DNA of 64,000 bases, from NCBI RefSeq assembly GCF_021389955.1, contig NZ_CP089980.1, positions 3,777,001 through 3,841,000 of the forward strand, read 5' to 3'. Under the pieces are notes generated by a model, which had not been told where the DNA came from, searched no databases, and saw only the letters and a program-made list of their open reading frames with translations. Positions 9,429 to 18,539 of this stretch are shown here, one piece after another (within the stretch, counting starts at the first letter, position 1; the number at the start of each line of letters is the position of its first letter). The position numbers were made by a program, and so were the translations under genes. The stretch is from Fulvivirga maritima. Lineage in GTDB: Bacteria > Bacteroidota > Bacteroidia > Cytophagales > Cyclobacteriaceae.

Positions 9429-9794
9429 TTACTGATAGTATATGTTGGAGCGCTTTTTTCTAAACAGGTTTCTGAAAAATGATCCTGATAAAGTGGAGAG
9501 CGCGCCCACTAGTCCGCCTATGGTGGCAGTAATAAATATTAGCTTATAGTTATTAGAGTAAAATAAAGGAGCCACCTTATCTGTAAGGTGAGAACTGGTT
9601 TCATAATCTATCCAAAAGGCTTGTATTCCCCATAGTAAAAAGATAGCTATGAAGCCAGAAAAGAAGGATACCCAGCCATTAAGATTAAACAAAAAGCCAA
9701 TGACAAAAGCCAGTATGGCCAATGACCAAAACGGGTAAAAGAGCCCTGCAATATAACCAGCGACTATTAATGCTACAATTTGTAATAATTTCAT
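9429..9794 (-). CDS. small integral membrane protein, unknown function
   Basis: The 121-residue protein has three to four predicted membrane helices (about 5-25, 27-45, 48-62 and 85-105) and ends in a basic tail (RNLFRKKRSN). It starts three bases after the penicillin-acylase-family gene and is probably translated from the same mRNA. I recognise no named family. Confidence 0.6.
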   Translation of the reverse strand: MKLLQIVALIVAGYIAGLFYPFWSLAILAFVIGFLFNLNGWVSFFSGFIAIFLLWGIQAFWIDYETSSHLTDKVAPLFYSNNYKLIFITATIGGLVGALSTLSGSFFRNLFRKKRSNIYYQ

Positions 9795-9797
9795 AAA

Positions 9798-12242
9798 TCA
9801 GGGGTTAAGTTGTTGGCTATAAATCATTTGATCTGACTTTCTTCCTCTAAATGAGGTAAATACTACGGGGAGATATTCCCGATCTCTCCAGTTATTAATC
9901 ATATTATCATAAAGAACGCTGCCAGGATTTCCAGATTGTCCTCCGGGGTAAATAACGTAAGCCTGTGGGGGTGAGGTCATTTCTACAATAAAACGCTGAG
10001 ACGGGCCATGATTTCTTTTCGTACTGTTAATAGCGTCGGCCACACCATCTACTTGAATATTATACCTGCTAAAGCCAGCCAGGCTGCCTCCTAAATCGGC
10101 CAGGTGTTTAATATAAGTGCCTTTGTAATTGCCCCAATTAGCATCAAGCCCTGTAGATTCTTGCCATTCACCCAAATCATCTTGTGATTTTTTAAAAGCA
10201 TAATTAATTAGATCGGTCAATGATTCCTTTTTATCAGTTGAATCTACATCAATAAATTTATAATCAGGAAAATGCTTTATAATATAGGTAGTAGTAAATT
10301 CATCAGGAGTGGTTAGTGCAACCTCCTTGGTGCTAAACTCATCCCATAAACAATTCATAAACAGCTTCCACCATGCTTGGAAGTAGGTCGGGGCATGGCT
10401 CTCTGCTTTATAATTATAGTCCCATTCTTGCAGCTGCTGCAAAGCTTTAATTTCATTTTTACTTAATTCTTCTAGTCGAATAGAGTCAAGAAACATCGGT
10501 AGAGTTTCTTCTGGTAAAAGACTATAACTATTGAGCTGCAGCTTCTTCATGTCTTCAACAGTAACCTGACTCATTTTATTGAGTTCGCGATTGATCATGC
10601 GGTTCCTGTAGTGCTCTTGAGAAGAATTATACACCCAATAAGGATATAAAGAATCCACTGAGAGTTGGTTAGCAGAACTAACAAAATTCCTTTCAGGGTT
10701 ATATTGATAAGGATTTTGAGTTTTAGGAATTTCATGCTGCCATTCGTGCAGCGGATTATTACCATCCATAAGAAATTTGCCCTGTCCAGGCCATTTGGCT
10801 ACATATTGCCCTTGTACTCTCAGTGCTATATCTCCGGAAGTAGAAGCAAAAACGATATTTTGAGGAGGCGCATCCCAGTTCTCAATTGCCTTCAGGTAGT
10901 CATCGTAATTTTTTCCTTTATTAAGATCAAGCAATGCCTTCTGTACCAAAGAAGGATCATGGCCAATCCAGCGGAGGGCATAATTTTTCTTAGCATCATT
11001 ATCTCCAAAGCTTTTGTCATACACTACTGGTCCCTGGCGAGTGTACACTACAGTATCATAGTAGGTTTCTGCCCCTCGTATTTTAATGGCTTCTATTCTT
11101 TTTTCAGTAGGTATCCACTGATCATCATACTTGTATTTGTTGGCGGAACTGTTTTGGAAGTTAATTTTATACCAATCCTTATTATCACGAGGAGCATTCG
11201 TAAATCCCCACGCAATAGAGTCATTAAAGCCTATGGTTACACCAGCAGCACCGGTAAATGTAAAGCCATAGACATTTACTTCAGGAGAGGATAATTGAAT
11301 CATAAACCATAACGAAGGTAGATTAAGCCCTAAGTGAGTGTCATTACAAAGTATCGGTTTGCCGCTGGCTGTTTTATTGCCAGAAACAGCCCAATTATTA
11401 CTGCCGTTATCAGGATCAGGCTTGGGTAAAATGTTCTTTATTAAGTCTGTTGGTAAGTCCGTAGCAGGAGGAGTGGCATTCACTTTTTGAAAGTCCCAAG
11501 GATTGTCATTCCCTGACGGGATTACGGGCACCATTCCTGGTAGTTTTTCAGGAAAGAGAAAATTGAAGGTCTCTAACCCAAATAAATTCAAAGCATTTGA
11601 GTTTTCAAAGTCGTCATCATGTCCTGTAAGCGCATCTATCATGTATTCCAAAATCAAGGCCGATTTCATAGGAGTCCATTCTTCAGGTTCATAACCCAAT
11701 AGTTTGTATTCGATAGGCAGTTGCTGATAAGATAAGGATTGAATGTAAGCATTAACACCATTAGCGTAAGCTTCAAGACAACTATTGACTAATGGATCTT
11801 TTTTCATAGCTTCATAAGTAATCTCAGCGCCATAAGTCATGCCTTTTCTTCTTTGCATTCGGTCAAATTCCAGTCCTCCTTCACCAATGATTTCAGAAAC
11901 CCTGCCTGCCGCTGCATGTGTCTGAAACTCCATCTGCCATAATCTATGTTGTGCTATAATAAATCCTTGAGCCATGTATAGGTCATGATTATTTTGAGCA
12001 TAGATATGAGGAACACCATTTTTATCATAGGTTACAGATACAGAATCTGTTAGCCCTTCAATATTGATTGATTTGGTATATTCTAATGAGTCTTTTTCAC
12101 TATTTCGCCAAAAACCTTGAGCAGGATCCAGGAATTTACCTAGTGGAGGGATAGGAGTATTTTGTATTACTAATCTTGTGTTTAATGAATAAACCAGCAA
12201 AATGGTAATAGAAAATATTAACAAAAACTTAAACAATTTCAT
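9798..12242 (-). CDS. penicillin acylase family amidohydrolase (Ntn-hydrolase)
   Basis: The 814-residue protein belongs to the penicillin/cephalosporin/acyl-homoserine-lactone acylase group, which hydrolyses amide bonds of acylated small molecules and is matured by self-cleavage. An N-terminal membrane segment or signal (residues 5-22) is followed by the alpha chain (YDKNGVPHIYAQNNHDLYMAQG is a family landmark). The cleavage site G280/S281 lies in NGSNNWAVSGNKTASGKPIL, with S281 as nucleophile. The beta chain follows with FVSSANQ and NHGPSQRFIVEM. Length matches the family. The substrate is unknown; turnover of N-acyl signals is one possibility. It is divergent from the polysaccharide locus. 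Confidence 0.9.
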   Translation of the reverse strand: MKLFKFLLIFSITILLVYSLNTRLVIQNTPIPPLGKFLDPAQGFWRNSEKDSLEYTKSINIEGLTDSVSVTYDKNGVPHIYAQNNHDLYMAQGFIIAQHRLWQMEFQTHAAAGRVSEIIGEGGLEFDRMQRRKGMTYGAEITYEAMKKDPLVNSCLEAYANGVNAYIQSLSYQQLPIEYKLLGYEPEEWTPMKSALILEYMIDALTGHDDDFENSNALNLFGLETFNFLFPEKLPGMVPVIPSGNDNPWDFQKVNATPPATDLPTDLIKNILPKPDPDNGSNNWAVSGNKTASGKPILCNDTHLGLNLPSLWFMIQLSSPEVNVYGFTFTGAAGVTIGFNDSIAWGFTNAPRDNKDWYKINFQNSSANKYKYDDQWIPTEKRIEAIKIRGAETYYDTVVYTRQGPVVYDKSFGDNDAKKNYALRWIGHDPSLVQKALLDLNKGKNYDDYLKAIENWDAPPQNIVFASTSGDIALRVQGQYVAKWPGQGKFLMDGNNPLHEWQHEIPKTQNPYQYNPERNFVSSANQLSVDSLYPYWVYNSSQEHYRNRMINRELNKMSQVTVEDMKKLQLNSYSLLPEETLPMFLDSIRLEELSKNEIKALQQLQEWDYNYKAESHAPTYFQAWWKLFMNCLWDEFSTKEVALTTPDEFTTTYIIKHFPDYKFIDVDSTDKKESLTDLINYAFKKSQDDLGEWQESTGLDANWGNYKGTYIKHLADLGGSLAGFSRYNIQVDGVADAINSTKRNHGPSQRFIVEMTSPPQAYVIYPGGQSGNPGSVLYDNMINNWRDREYLPVVFTSFRGRKSDQMIYSQQLNP

Positions 12243-12347
12243 ATAATAGAAGCTTGACTGATATCAATTAAGGTCTCATAATGGAAAATACGATTTAATC
12301 TAATTATAAAAGCTCTAATTATTAAAGGTAACAAAAAATAATCCTGT

Positions 12348-12355
12348 TATATTTG
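12348..12355 (+). promoter_or_regulatory. candidate -7 promoter element for the polysaccharide locus
   Basis: TATATTTG matches the Bacteroidota -7 consensus TAnnTTTG and lies 17 bases before the kdsC ATG. No convincing -33 TTG element is seen at the expected spacing, so the call is tentative. The surrounding 130-base spacer separates two divergent genes and must hold promoters for both. Confidence 0.35.
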
Positions 12356-12372
12356 GTCGATTTTATAAATGA

Positions 12373-12921
12373 ATGGAAATTATTTTGAAAAAATATACTC
12401 AATCTCAGATTGAGAAGGCGAAAAATATAAAGGCTTTTATTTTTGATGTGGATGGTGTACTTACTGATGGAGGTATTGTATACAGTAATTCAGGTGATGA
12501 AACTAAGGTTTTCAATGTAAAAGACGGAGCAATTATAAAGCACCTCAGGAATTCTGGCCTTATTGTAGGGGCGATCACCGGAAGGGAATCGGCATTGGTC
12601 GAAAGAAGATGCAAAGAATTAAAGTTAGATTTTTTTTACCAGGGGATTAAAGATAAATTTGAGGTATATAAAAATATCCTGTCTGAATATAATCTGTCAG
12701 ATGAGCAGGTAGCTTACATAGGGGATGATATCATAGATCTTAAGGTGATAATTAATGCAGGATTAGGCATTGCACCTGCAGACGGAGTTGAATATATAAA
12801 GGCTCAGGCTGACCTTATCACAGAGAAAGGTGGCGGCAGTGGAGTGGTTAGAGAAGCGGCAGATTTTATATTGTCAGCTCAAGGATTTTTAGAGAATATT
12901 ATAAATCAATATAAAGCGTGA
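12373..12921 (+). CDS. kdsC: 3-deoxy-D-manno-octulosonate 8-phosphate phosphatase
   Basis: The 182-residue HAD-family phosphatase releases phosphate from Kdo-8-phosphate to give Kdo. HAD motif I is FDVDGVLTDG with nucleophile D25 and D27, motif II is AITGRES, and motif IV is YIGDDIIDL. The short cap-less architecture and length match KdsC. It overlaps kdsA by four bases (GTGA), which indicates coupled translation. Kdo may feed LPS or a Kdo-containing capsule. The CMP-Kdo synthetase (KdsB) and the isomerase (KdsD) are not in the window. Confidence 0.92.
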   Translation: MEIILKKYTQSQIEKAKNIKAFIFDVDGVLTDGGIVYSNSGDETKVFNVKDGAIIKHLRNSGLIVGAITGRESALVERRCKELKLDFFYQGIKDKFEVYKNILSEYNLSDEQVAYIGDDIIDLKVIINAGLGIAPADGVEYIKAQADLITEKGGGSGVVREAADFILSAQGFLENIINQYKA

Positions 12922-13763
12922 GTTTAGAGAAGTCGAAGGAAAAGATGCACATTACTGATAAGGTAATATTAGGAGGGGAGCGAATGGTTCTTTTTGCCGG
13001 TCCATGTGCAGCTGAGAGTTATGATATATGTATGGAAACCGGAGAAAAGGTTAAATCCGTATGTAAGGAGTTAGATATCGATTATGTTTTTAAGGCTTCA
13101 TTTGATAAAGCTAATAGAACATCTGCAGGATCATATAGAGGTAAGGGTATTGAAGGAGGATTGCAGATTTTAGAACGAGTAAAGAAAGATCTTGGAGTAC
13201 CGGTAGTGACCGATATTCATGAATCATATCAGGCTGAGGAAGTAGCATCTGTAGTTGATGTACTCCAAATACCTGCATTTCTTTGTCGCCAAACTGATCT
13301 TTTGCTTGCAGCGGCCAATACAGGCAAAGCTGTAAAAGTAAAGAGAGGACAATTTATGGCTCCTGAAGATATGAAATACGCCATTGATAAAGTGAGAGGA
13401 GCAGGGAACAATAATGTGTGTTTAACGGAGCGTGGAGCTAGCTTTGGTTACCATAATTTAGTGGTAGATATGCGAGGATTGCCAGTGATGAGGCAATATT
13501 CTCCTGTTGTATTCGATGTTACTCATAGCGTACAGCAACCAGGAGGAGCAGGAGGAACATCAGGCGGACAAAGAGAATTTGCGCCGTTTTTAGCTAGAGC
13601 AGCTGCCGCAGCAGGTGTAGATGGATTCTTTATTGAAACTCACCCTAATCCTTCAGAAGCATTAAGTGATGGGCCAAATATGATTCCTCTGCATGAAATT
13701 GATGATTTTTTGAAAATGCTAAAAGAAATTTGGGCCGTAGGTAATAAATATACTCAACTTTAA
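12918..13763 (+). CDS. kdsA: 3-deoxy-8-phosphooctulonate (Kdo-8-P) synthase
   Basis: The 281-residue enzyme condenses arabinose-5-phosphate and phosphoenolpyruvate into Kdo-8-phosphate. Family motifs are FKASFDKANRTS, GLQILERVKKDLGVPVVTDIHE (abridged), LQIPAFLCRQTDLL, SPVVFDVTHSVQ and FIETHPNPSEALSDGPN. A GTG at 12918 overlaps the kdsC stop. An ATG at 12945, preceded by the purine-rich GAAGGAAAAG, is an equally good start and gives 272 residues, closer to typical KdsA length. Confidence 0.95.
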   Translation: MSLEKSKEKMHITDKVILGGERMVLFAGPCAAESYDICMETGEKVKSVCKELDIDYVFKASFDKANRTSAGSYRGKGIEGGLQILERVKKDLGVPVVTDIHESYQAEEVASVVDVLQIPAFLCRQTDLLLAAANTGKAVKVKRGQFMAPEDMKYAIDKVRGAGNNNVCLTERGASFGYHNLVVDMRGLPVMRQYSPVVFDVTHSVQQPGGAGGTSGGQREFAPFLARAAAAAGVDGFFIETHPNPSEALSDGPNMIPLHEIDDFLKMLKEIWAVGNKYTQL

Positions 13764-13797
13764 TTTTTTGAATAGCAATAAGTAAGAATAACTTTTT

Positions 13798-14757
13798 ATG
13801 AAAGTAATTGTAACCGGCGGGGCCGGATTTATTGGATCTAATTTAGTAGAAGCATTATTAAATGATTCTAGAGTAACCTCTGTTAGAGTGATTGATAACC
13901 TATCTAACGGTTATTATTCTAATATTGAAGAGTTTATTGATAACCCCAAGTTCTCATTTTTTCAGGAAGATATCCGTGATTATGAGAAGATGGTAGAACT
14001 AACTGAAGGTTTTGATGCAATATCTCATCAGGCTGCGTTAGGATCAGTACCTAGGTCTATCGAAAACCCGATGCTTTCAACAGAAGTGAATGTATTGGGA
14101 ACCGTTAACGTATTGCATGCGGCCGTTCAAAATAAAGTAGATAGAGTAGTATTAGCTTGTTCTTCAAGTACTTACGGAGATAGTAAAGCATTACCTAAGG
14201 TAGAAGACAATATAGGAAATCCGCTTAGTCCTTATGCTATCACCAAGTATGCTGTGGAGCTTTATGCAGACGTATTTAAGAAAACATATGGCCTTAATTA
14301 TGTAGGGTTTAGGTATTTCAATGTATTTGGACCAAAACAAAATCCTAAAAATCCATATGCTGCAGTAATACCATTATTTTGTCAGGCTTTTATTGAAGGC
14401 AATGAGCCCACAATTAATGGAGATGGACATACATCCAGAGATTTTACTTTTGTAGATAATGCTGTTCAGGCAAATGTTAAAGCTATCTTCACAGAAAATG
14501 ATGATGCACTTAATCAGGTATATAATGTAGCTTGCGGTGAGCAAACCAGTCTGAATGAGATGATTGAGATGCTTAAAGATATTTCAGAGAAAGATATTAA
14601 AGCCAACTATGGCCCTGAAAGAAAAGGAGATGTAAAACACTCTAAAGCAGATATAACCAAAATAACCACCGCCTTAGAATATGCTCCAAAAGTTAAATTT
14701 AAAGAGGGCTTGGCCTCTGTTTATAGTTGGTACGAAGATTTTTTAAAGAACAATTAA
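13798..14757 (+). CDS. NAD-dependent UDP-sugar epimerase (UDP-GlcNAc C4-epimerase, WbpP/TviC-like)
   Basis: This 319-residue extended short-chain dehydrogenase has the nucleotide-binding motif TGGAGFIGS (6-14), the catalytic residues S122-S124, Y146 and K150 (YAITK), and the segment FRYFNVFGPKQNPKNPYAAV seen in WbpP/TviC-type enzymes. These interconvert UDP-N-acetylhexosamines (or the uronates) to supply capsule precursors. It starts 34 bases after kdsA. Exact substrate choice between UDP-GlcNAc and its uronate is not determined. Confidence 0.82.
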   Translation: MKVIVTGGAGFIGSNLVEALLNDSRVTSVRVIDNLSNGYYSNIEEFIDNPKFSFFQEDIRDYEKMVELTEGFDAISHQAALGSVPRSIENPMLSTEVNVLGTVNVLHAAVQNKVDRVVLACSSSTYGDSKALPKVEDNIGNPLSPYAITKYAVELYADVFKKTYGLNYVGFRYFNVFGPKQNPKNPYAAVIPLFCQAFIEGNEPTINGDGHTSRDFTFVDNAVQANVKAIFTENDDALNQVYNVACGEQTSLNEMIEMLKDISEKDIKANYGPERKGDVKHSKADITKITTALEYAPKVKFKEGLASVYSWYEDFLKNN

Positions 14758-14776
14758 CTGACCCTAACCACTGAAG

Positions 14777-15574
14777 ATGAAGAGACTTCTATTCTATCTC
14801 TCGATAGCCTTACTAATCACCTCATGTGTTCCTAATAAAAAACTGGTTTACCTTCAAGAAAAAGATGAGCTCAAGCATTTAGATGAGATCCCCAAAGATT
14901 CAGTATTAAGAACGCATCAAATGGATGTTCAAGAATACAGAATACAGCCTTTGGATGTATTATACATCAATTTTGAGAGTATAACCGATGAAGAATATGA
15001 TTTTTTCTCAAAAGTCAATCCTAATAATAGCAACCTTGGTGGAGGTGGTGGGAATAATATGAGTTTGAGAGGTGTGATGGTTGATGTTAATGGTAATATT
15101 GAATACCCAGTCGTCGGAAAGGTAGAAGTAGCAGGGTTGACTGTTTTTGAAGCTCAAGATAAAATGCAGAAGATAGTCAATAAATACCTTTCAGATGCGG
15201 TTGTGAGAATAAGGCTTCTAAATTTCAGGTTTACTGTATTGGGTGAAATTAATGGGGAAAAGGTGGTTAATTCTCAAAATACCAGAGTGACCATGATGGA
15301 GGCTATAGGGCTTTCAGGAGGATTTACAGAGTTGGCAGATAGGAGTAATGTGAAAGTTATTAGACAAAGAGGAAATCGCTCCGAAATATTTTATGTGAAT
15401 TTGCTTGAGGAAGAATACATCGAGTCAGAGTACTACTATGTACAGCAAAATGATGTGATTATAGTTCCTCCTTTGAAGCAACGTGCATTCAAAAGATATT
15501 TTTCACAAAATTTAGGCGTAATTACCTCTACTGTTTCCGCTGTAGTTTTAGTTATAACCCTTTTAACTAGGTAA
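14777..15574 (+). CDS. wza: polysaccharide export outer membrane lipoprotein (Wza-type)
   Basis: The 265-residue lipoprotein (lipobox ITSC, cysteine 17) has a polysaccharide-export domain (YRIQPLDVLYINF, about 53-66), a Gly/Asn-rich insert (GGGGGNN), an SLBB-type domain (FTVLGEINGEK and following) and a C-terminal hydrophobic helix (about 241-262). It forms the periplasm-to-surface exit channel for polysaccharide with Wzc. The co-polymerase gene follows after seven bases. Confidence 0.92.
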   Translation: MKRLLFYLSIALLITSCVPNKKLVYLQEKDELKHLDEIPKDSVLRTHQMDVQEYRIQPLDVLYINFESITDEEYDFFSKVNPNNSNLGGGGGNNMSLRGVMVDVNGNIEYPVVGKVEVAGLTVFEAQDKMQKIVNKYLSDAVVRIRLLNFRFTVLGEINGEKVVNSQNTRVTMMEAIGLSGGFTELADRSNVKVIRQRGNRSEIFYVNLLEEEYIESEYYYVQQNDVIIVPPLKQRAFKRYFSQNLGVITSTVSAVVLVITLLTR

Positions 15575-15581
15575 TTGAGCT

Positions 15582-17981
15582 ATGAGTACTCCTGATTTCA
15601 ATGAGTTCGATGATACAGTGAAGCCTGTAAGTAGTGGGGCTGGTATCCAAATCAATTATTTAAGGGTTCTTACAAGTGCAGCAAAGCATTGGTATGTTTT
15701 TGTTCTGACACTTTTGATATCGCTTTCTTGTGCTTATTTGTACAATAGGTATAGTACTGATATTTATCCTGTAAAAGCATCAATAATTATTAAGGAAAGT
15801 GATGAAAATGCGGGAGCCAAGTTTCTTTACAATAATGCTTTGGTAAATCCTTACCGAAATTTTTATAATGAATTATATATTTTAAAATCATATCCGTTAC
15901 TACAGGGAGTTATTGAAGAGCTAGGTTTTACTGTTAGTTTCTATAGAGAAGGTAATATTAAAACGGTTGAACATTATGATTCTGATTTCCCTATTAAAAT
16001 TGAACCTATAGCAGATAAGAATGAACCTTGGGGTAAATCTTTAGGTTTTACCATTTTGGCTAATAATAAAGTTAGATTAGAGAAGATTAATGAGGATAAC
16101 AGTGCAAACATAATACTTAACGAAGGTGTTCATTATCGCGATACTGTAAATATTGATGGTTATAAATTAATTTTCCATAAGGTTGGTAACATGCATAAGT
16201 CTTTAATAGATAAGCTATTTATTATAAAATTTAATGATCCTTTAACCCAGGCAAAAAAATATGCAAATAAGCTAGATGCAAATTGGGCTCAACAAGGAGC
16301 ATCTGTTGTTAACCTGTCTATAAATGGATCTGTCCCATCAAAGGAAATTGCTTTTATCAGTAAATTCATTGAAAAATATCAGCAATATGATGTGGATAAA
16401 AAGAATTCGGTAGCCACAAAGTCAATAGCCTTCTTAGATGCACAGATAAAAGATATTAAGGATTCCTTACAATATTTTGAAGATGCTATTTTAAGATTTA
16501 AACAAGATAATTTACCAGTGAGTGTTGACGAGGAAACCACTAGGTTGTATGAAAGATTAGAGACATTAGAATCAAACAAGGTAAATTGGTTGTTGCAAAA
16601 TAGTTATTTTGATTACATTACTGATTATCTGAAGTCTGGACAGAATTATGATAAAATAGTGACACCTACTAGTGTAGGTATAACTGACGCGGTGCTTGTG
16701 GGCTTAATTAATGAATTAATTGAGGTGGAGGGGCAAATTACCGAGTTTAAGAATAGAGGTTTATATGATCAAAATCCCTTATTCAAGCAGAAATCTGAAA
16801 GAGTTTCACAACTAAGGAAAGCTATCCTTGAAGGGATAAAGAACTACAGGTCTACCCAAAGGATTAATCTTAATTTCGTTAATAATCAAATTGAATTATT
16901 AGAAAAGGAGATGAGGACTCTGCCTAGATTGGAGCAACAGCTCCTGACTATTCAGAGGAATTATTCTCTACAGGAAAATTTATATACTTTTTTATTGCAA
17001 AAGAGAGCAGAGGCAGGAATATCGAAAGCATCTACTACATCTGATATTATTGTTGTTAATCCTCCTATGATATCTGGGGGTAAATTAAGTCCAAAGCCAT
17101 TACAAATATTTGGTATTGCTGTTGCGATAGGTCTGATAGTTCCACTTTTGGTGTTTTTTATTATTGAGTTATTGAATAATAAAGTTCAATCAAAGGATGA
17201 CATAGAGAATATAACTACTATCCCTTTCATAGGCGGAATTGGGCACAACGGACTAAAGACTAACTTGGTAGTATATGAGAAACCGAAGTCTTCAGTAGCA
17301 GAAGCTTTTCGGGCCTTAAGGTCCAACTTAAACTATTTTACTCAGGGAATGGAGAAAAAAGTGTTTATGGTAAATAGTTCTATAAGTGGTGAAGGAAAAA
17401 CTTTCACAACCATCAATCTAGGAACTGTGCTATCTATTTCAGGTAAACGTACCTTGATAATTGGAGCAGACTTAAGAAAGCCAAGGTTATATGATGATCT
17501 TAAACTGACCAATCATATAGGTTTAAGTAACTACCTTTCAGGTATGAATACTTTTGAAGAAGTAGTTCAAAGTACTATTATCGATAACCTAGATTTATTA
17601 AGTGGAGGACCTATACCTCCAAATCCTAGTGAATTAATAATGAGTGAAAAGATGGACGCCCTAATGGCTTTGGCTATGGATAAATATGACTTTGTTATTT
17701 TAGATACACCACCTATTGCTTTGGTTACGGATGCTTTTATTTTGTCCAAATATGTAGATCATACCATATTTTTAGTACGTCAAAATTATACACCTAAGCC
17801 TGTTGTTAAAACGGCTCAGGAATTATATGAGCAAGGAAAGATACAAAAAATAAGTATACTATTTAATGATATTAAAAAGAGTGGACCAGGTTATGGTTAC
17901 GGCTATGGTTATGGCTATGGCTATGGTTATGGTTATGGCTATGGTCAAAAGGCAGATGGACAAGGTTATTATCATGATTAA
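15582..17981 (+). CDS. wzc: polysaccharide co-polymerase / tyrosine autokinase (Wzc-type)
   Basis: The 799-residue inner-membrane protein controls chain length and export. A Wzz domain with a first membrane helix (about 37-57) is followed by coiled-coil periplasmic segments (about 285-475), a second membrane helix (about 508-530) and a BY-kinase domain. The kinase has Walker A ISGEGKTFTT (about 600-609), Walker A' GADLRKPRLY (about 628) and Walker B VILDTPP (about 705). The C-terminal tyrosine cluster is unusual: nine Gly-Tyr units followed by GQGYYHD. This tail is the expected autophosphorylation site that sets oligomer state. Confidence 0.93.
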   Translation: MSTPDFNEFDDTVKPVSSGAGIQINYLRVLTSAAKHWYVFVLTLLISLSCAYLYNRYSTDIYPVKASIIIKESDENAGAKFLYNNALVNPYRNFYNELYILKSYPLLQGVIEELGFTVSFYREGNIKTVEHYDSDFPIKIEPIADKNEPWGKSLGFTILANNKVRLEKINEDNSANIILNEGVHYRDTVNIDGYKLIFHKVGNMHKSLIDKLFIIKFNDPLTQAKKYANKLDANWAQQGASVVNLSINGSVPSKEIAFISKFIEKYQQYDVDKKNSVATKSIAFLDAQIKDIKDSLQYFEDAILRFKQDNLPVSVDEETTRLYERLETLESNKVNWLLQNSYFDYITDYLKSGQNYDKIVTPTSVGITDAVLVGLINELIEVEGQITEFKNRGLYDQNPLFKQKSERVSQLRKAILEGIKNYRSTQRINLNFVNNQIELLEKEMRTLPRLEQQLLTIQRNYSLQENLYTFLLQKRAEAGISKASTTSDIIVVNPPMISGGKLSPKPLQIFGIAVAIGLIVPLLVFFIIELLNNKVQSKDDIENITTIPFIGGIGHNGLKTNLVVYEKPKSSVAEAFRALRSNLNYFTQGMEKKVFMVNSSISGEGKTFTTINLGTVLSISGKRTLIIGADLRKPRLYDDLKLTNHIGLSNYLSGMNTFEEVVQSTIIDNLDLLSGGPIPPNPSELIMSEKMDALMALAMDKYDFVILDTPPIALVTDAFILSKYVDHTIFLVRQNYTPKPVVKTAQELYEQGKIQKISILFNDIKKSGPGYGYGYGYGYGYGYGYGYGQKADGQGYYHD
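17889..17942 (+). repeat. tandem Gly-Tyr codon repeat in the wzc tail
   Basis: Nine direct 6-base units of GGY-TAY encode (GY)9. The third bases vary (TAT/TAC, GGT/GGC), so the repeat is not perfect at the DNA level. Unit gain or loss would change tyrosine number without breaking the frame. Confidence 0.95.
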
Positions 17982-17990
17982 ATAGTTAAT

Positions 17991-18539
17991 ATGAAGTCTC
18001 AACTAAGAAAACATCTAAAATTTGGAATATGGAATTTCCTTAGATTCTTTTGGCAAAAAGGAAGGCTAGGTGGGTTGGGAAAACGTGTACATTTTGATAA
18101 AGATGTGAGGTTGATGAGATATCCTAGCAATATTTTTATTTCAGATAATGTGGTTTTAAAAGAAGGAGTCAGAATTTGCTCTTGCAATAATAGAGCGAGT
18201 ATAAAAATAGGGAAAAGAACCACCATAGGTTATCACTGTTTCATTTTTTCATCTGAATCCATAACGATAGGAGATGATTGTCTCATAGCTCCATTTACAT
18301 ATTTTGTAGACTCCAATCATATGATAGATAAAAAGGAGCTTATAAATCGACAACCAAATGTTACATCTCCCATCACTGTAGGTAATGATGTTTGGATTGG
18401 TAGCAATGTGACAATATTGAAAGGAGTAAATATAGGTGATGGAGCGGTTATTGCCGCGAACTCGGTAGTTAATACTAATGTGCAGGAATACGAAATTTAT
18501 GGAGGTACTCCCGCAAAGAAAATAGGAGATAGGAAATGA
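17991..18539 (+). CDS. left-handed beta-helix acyltransferase (WcaF/NodL-like)
   Basis: The 182-residue protein has hexapeptide repeats such as IKIGKRTTIGYHCFIF and ITVGNDVWIGSNVTILKGV, ending in the classic GDGAVIAANSVV and GGTPAKKIG. Enzymes of this type move acetyl groups from acetyl-CoA to a sugar hydroxyl. It begins nine bases after wzc and overlaps the next gene by four bases (ATGA). The acceptor sugar is unknown. Confidence 0.88.
   Translation: MKSQLRKHLKFGIWNFLRFFWQKGRLGGLGKRVHFDKDVRLMRYPSNIFISDNVVLKEGVRICSCNNRASIKIGKRTTIGYHCFIFSSESITIGDDCLIAPFTYFVDSNHMIDKKELINRQPNVTSPITVGNDVWIGSNVTILKGVNIGDGAVIAANSVVNTNVQEYEIYGGTPAKKIGDRK

Noticed and set aside
10665-11294. A 209-codon open frame on the plus strand inside the penicillin-acylase-family gene.
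   Set aside because: It is antisense to a well-conserved enzyme, has no family features and is rich in unlikely residue runs; it is a shadow of the real gene.
17889-17942. Short tandem repeat considered as a CRISPR-like or non-coding satellite.
   Set aside because: It is in frame within wzc, has no spacers and encodes a Gly-Tyr tail expected for autokinases.
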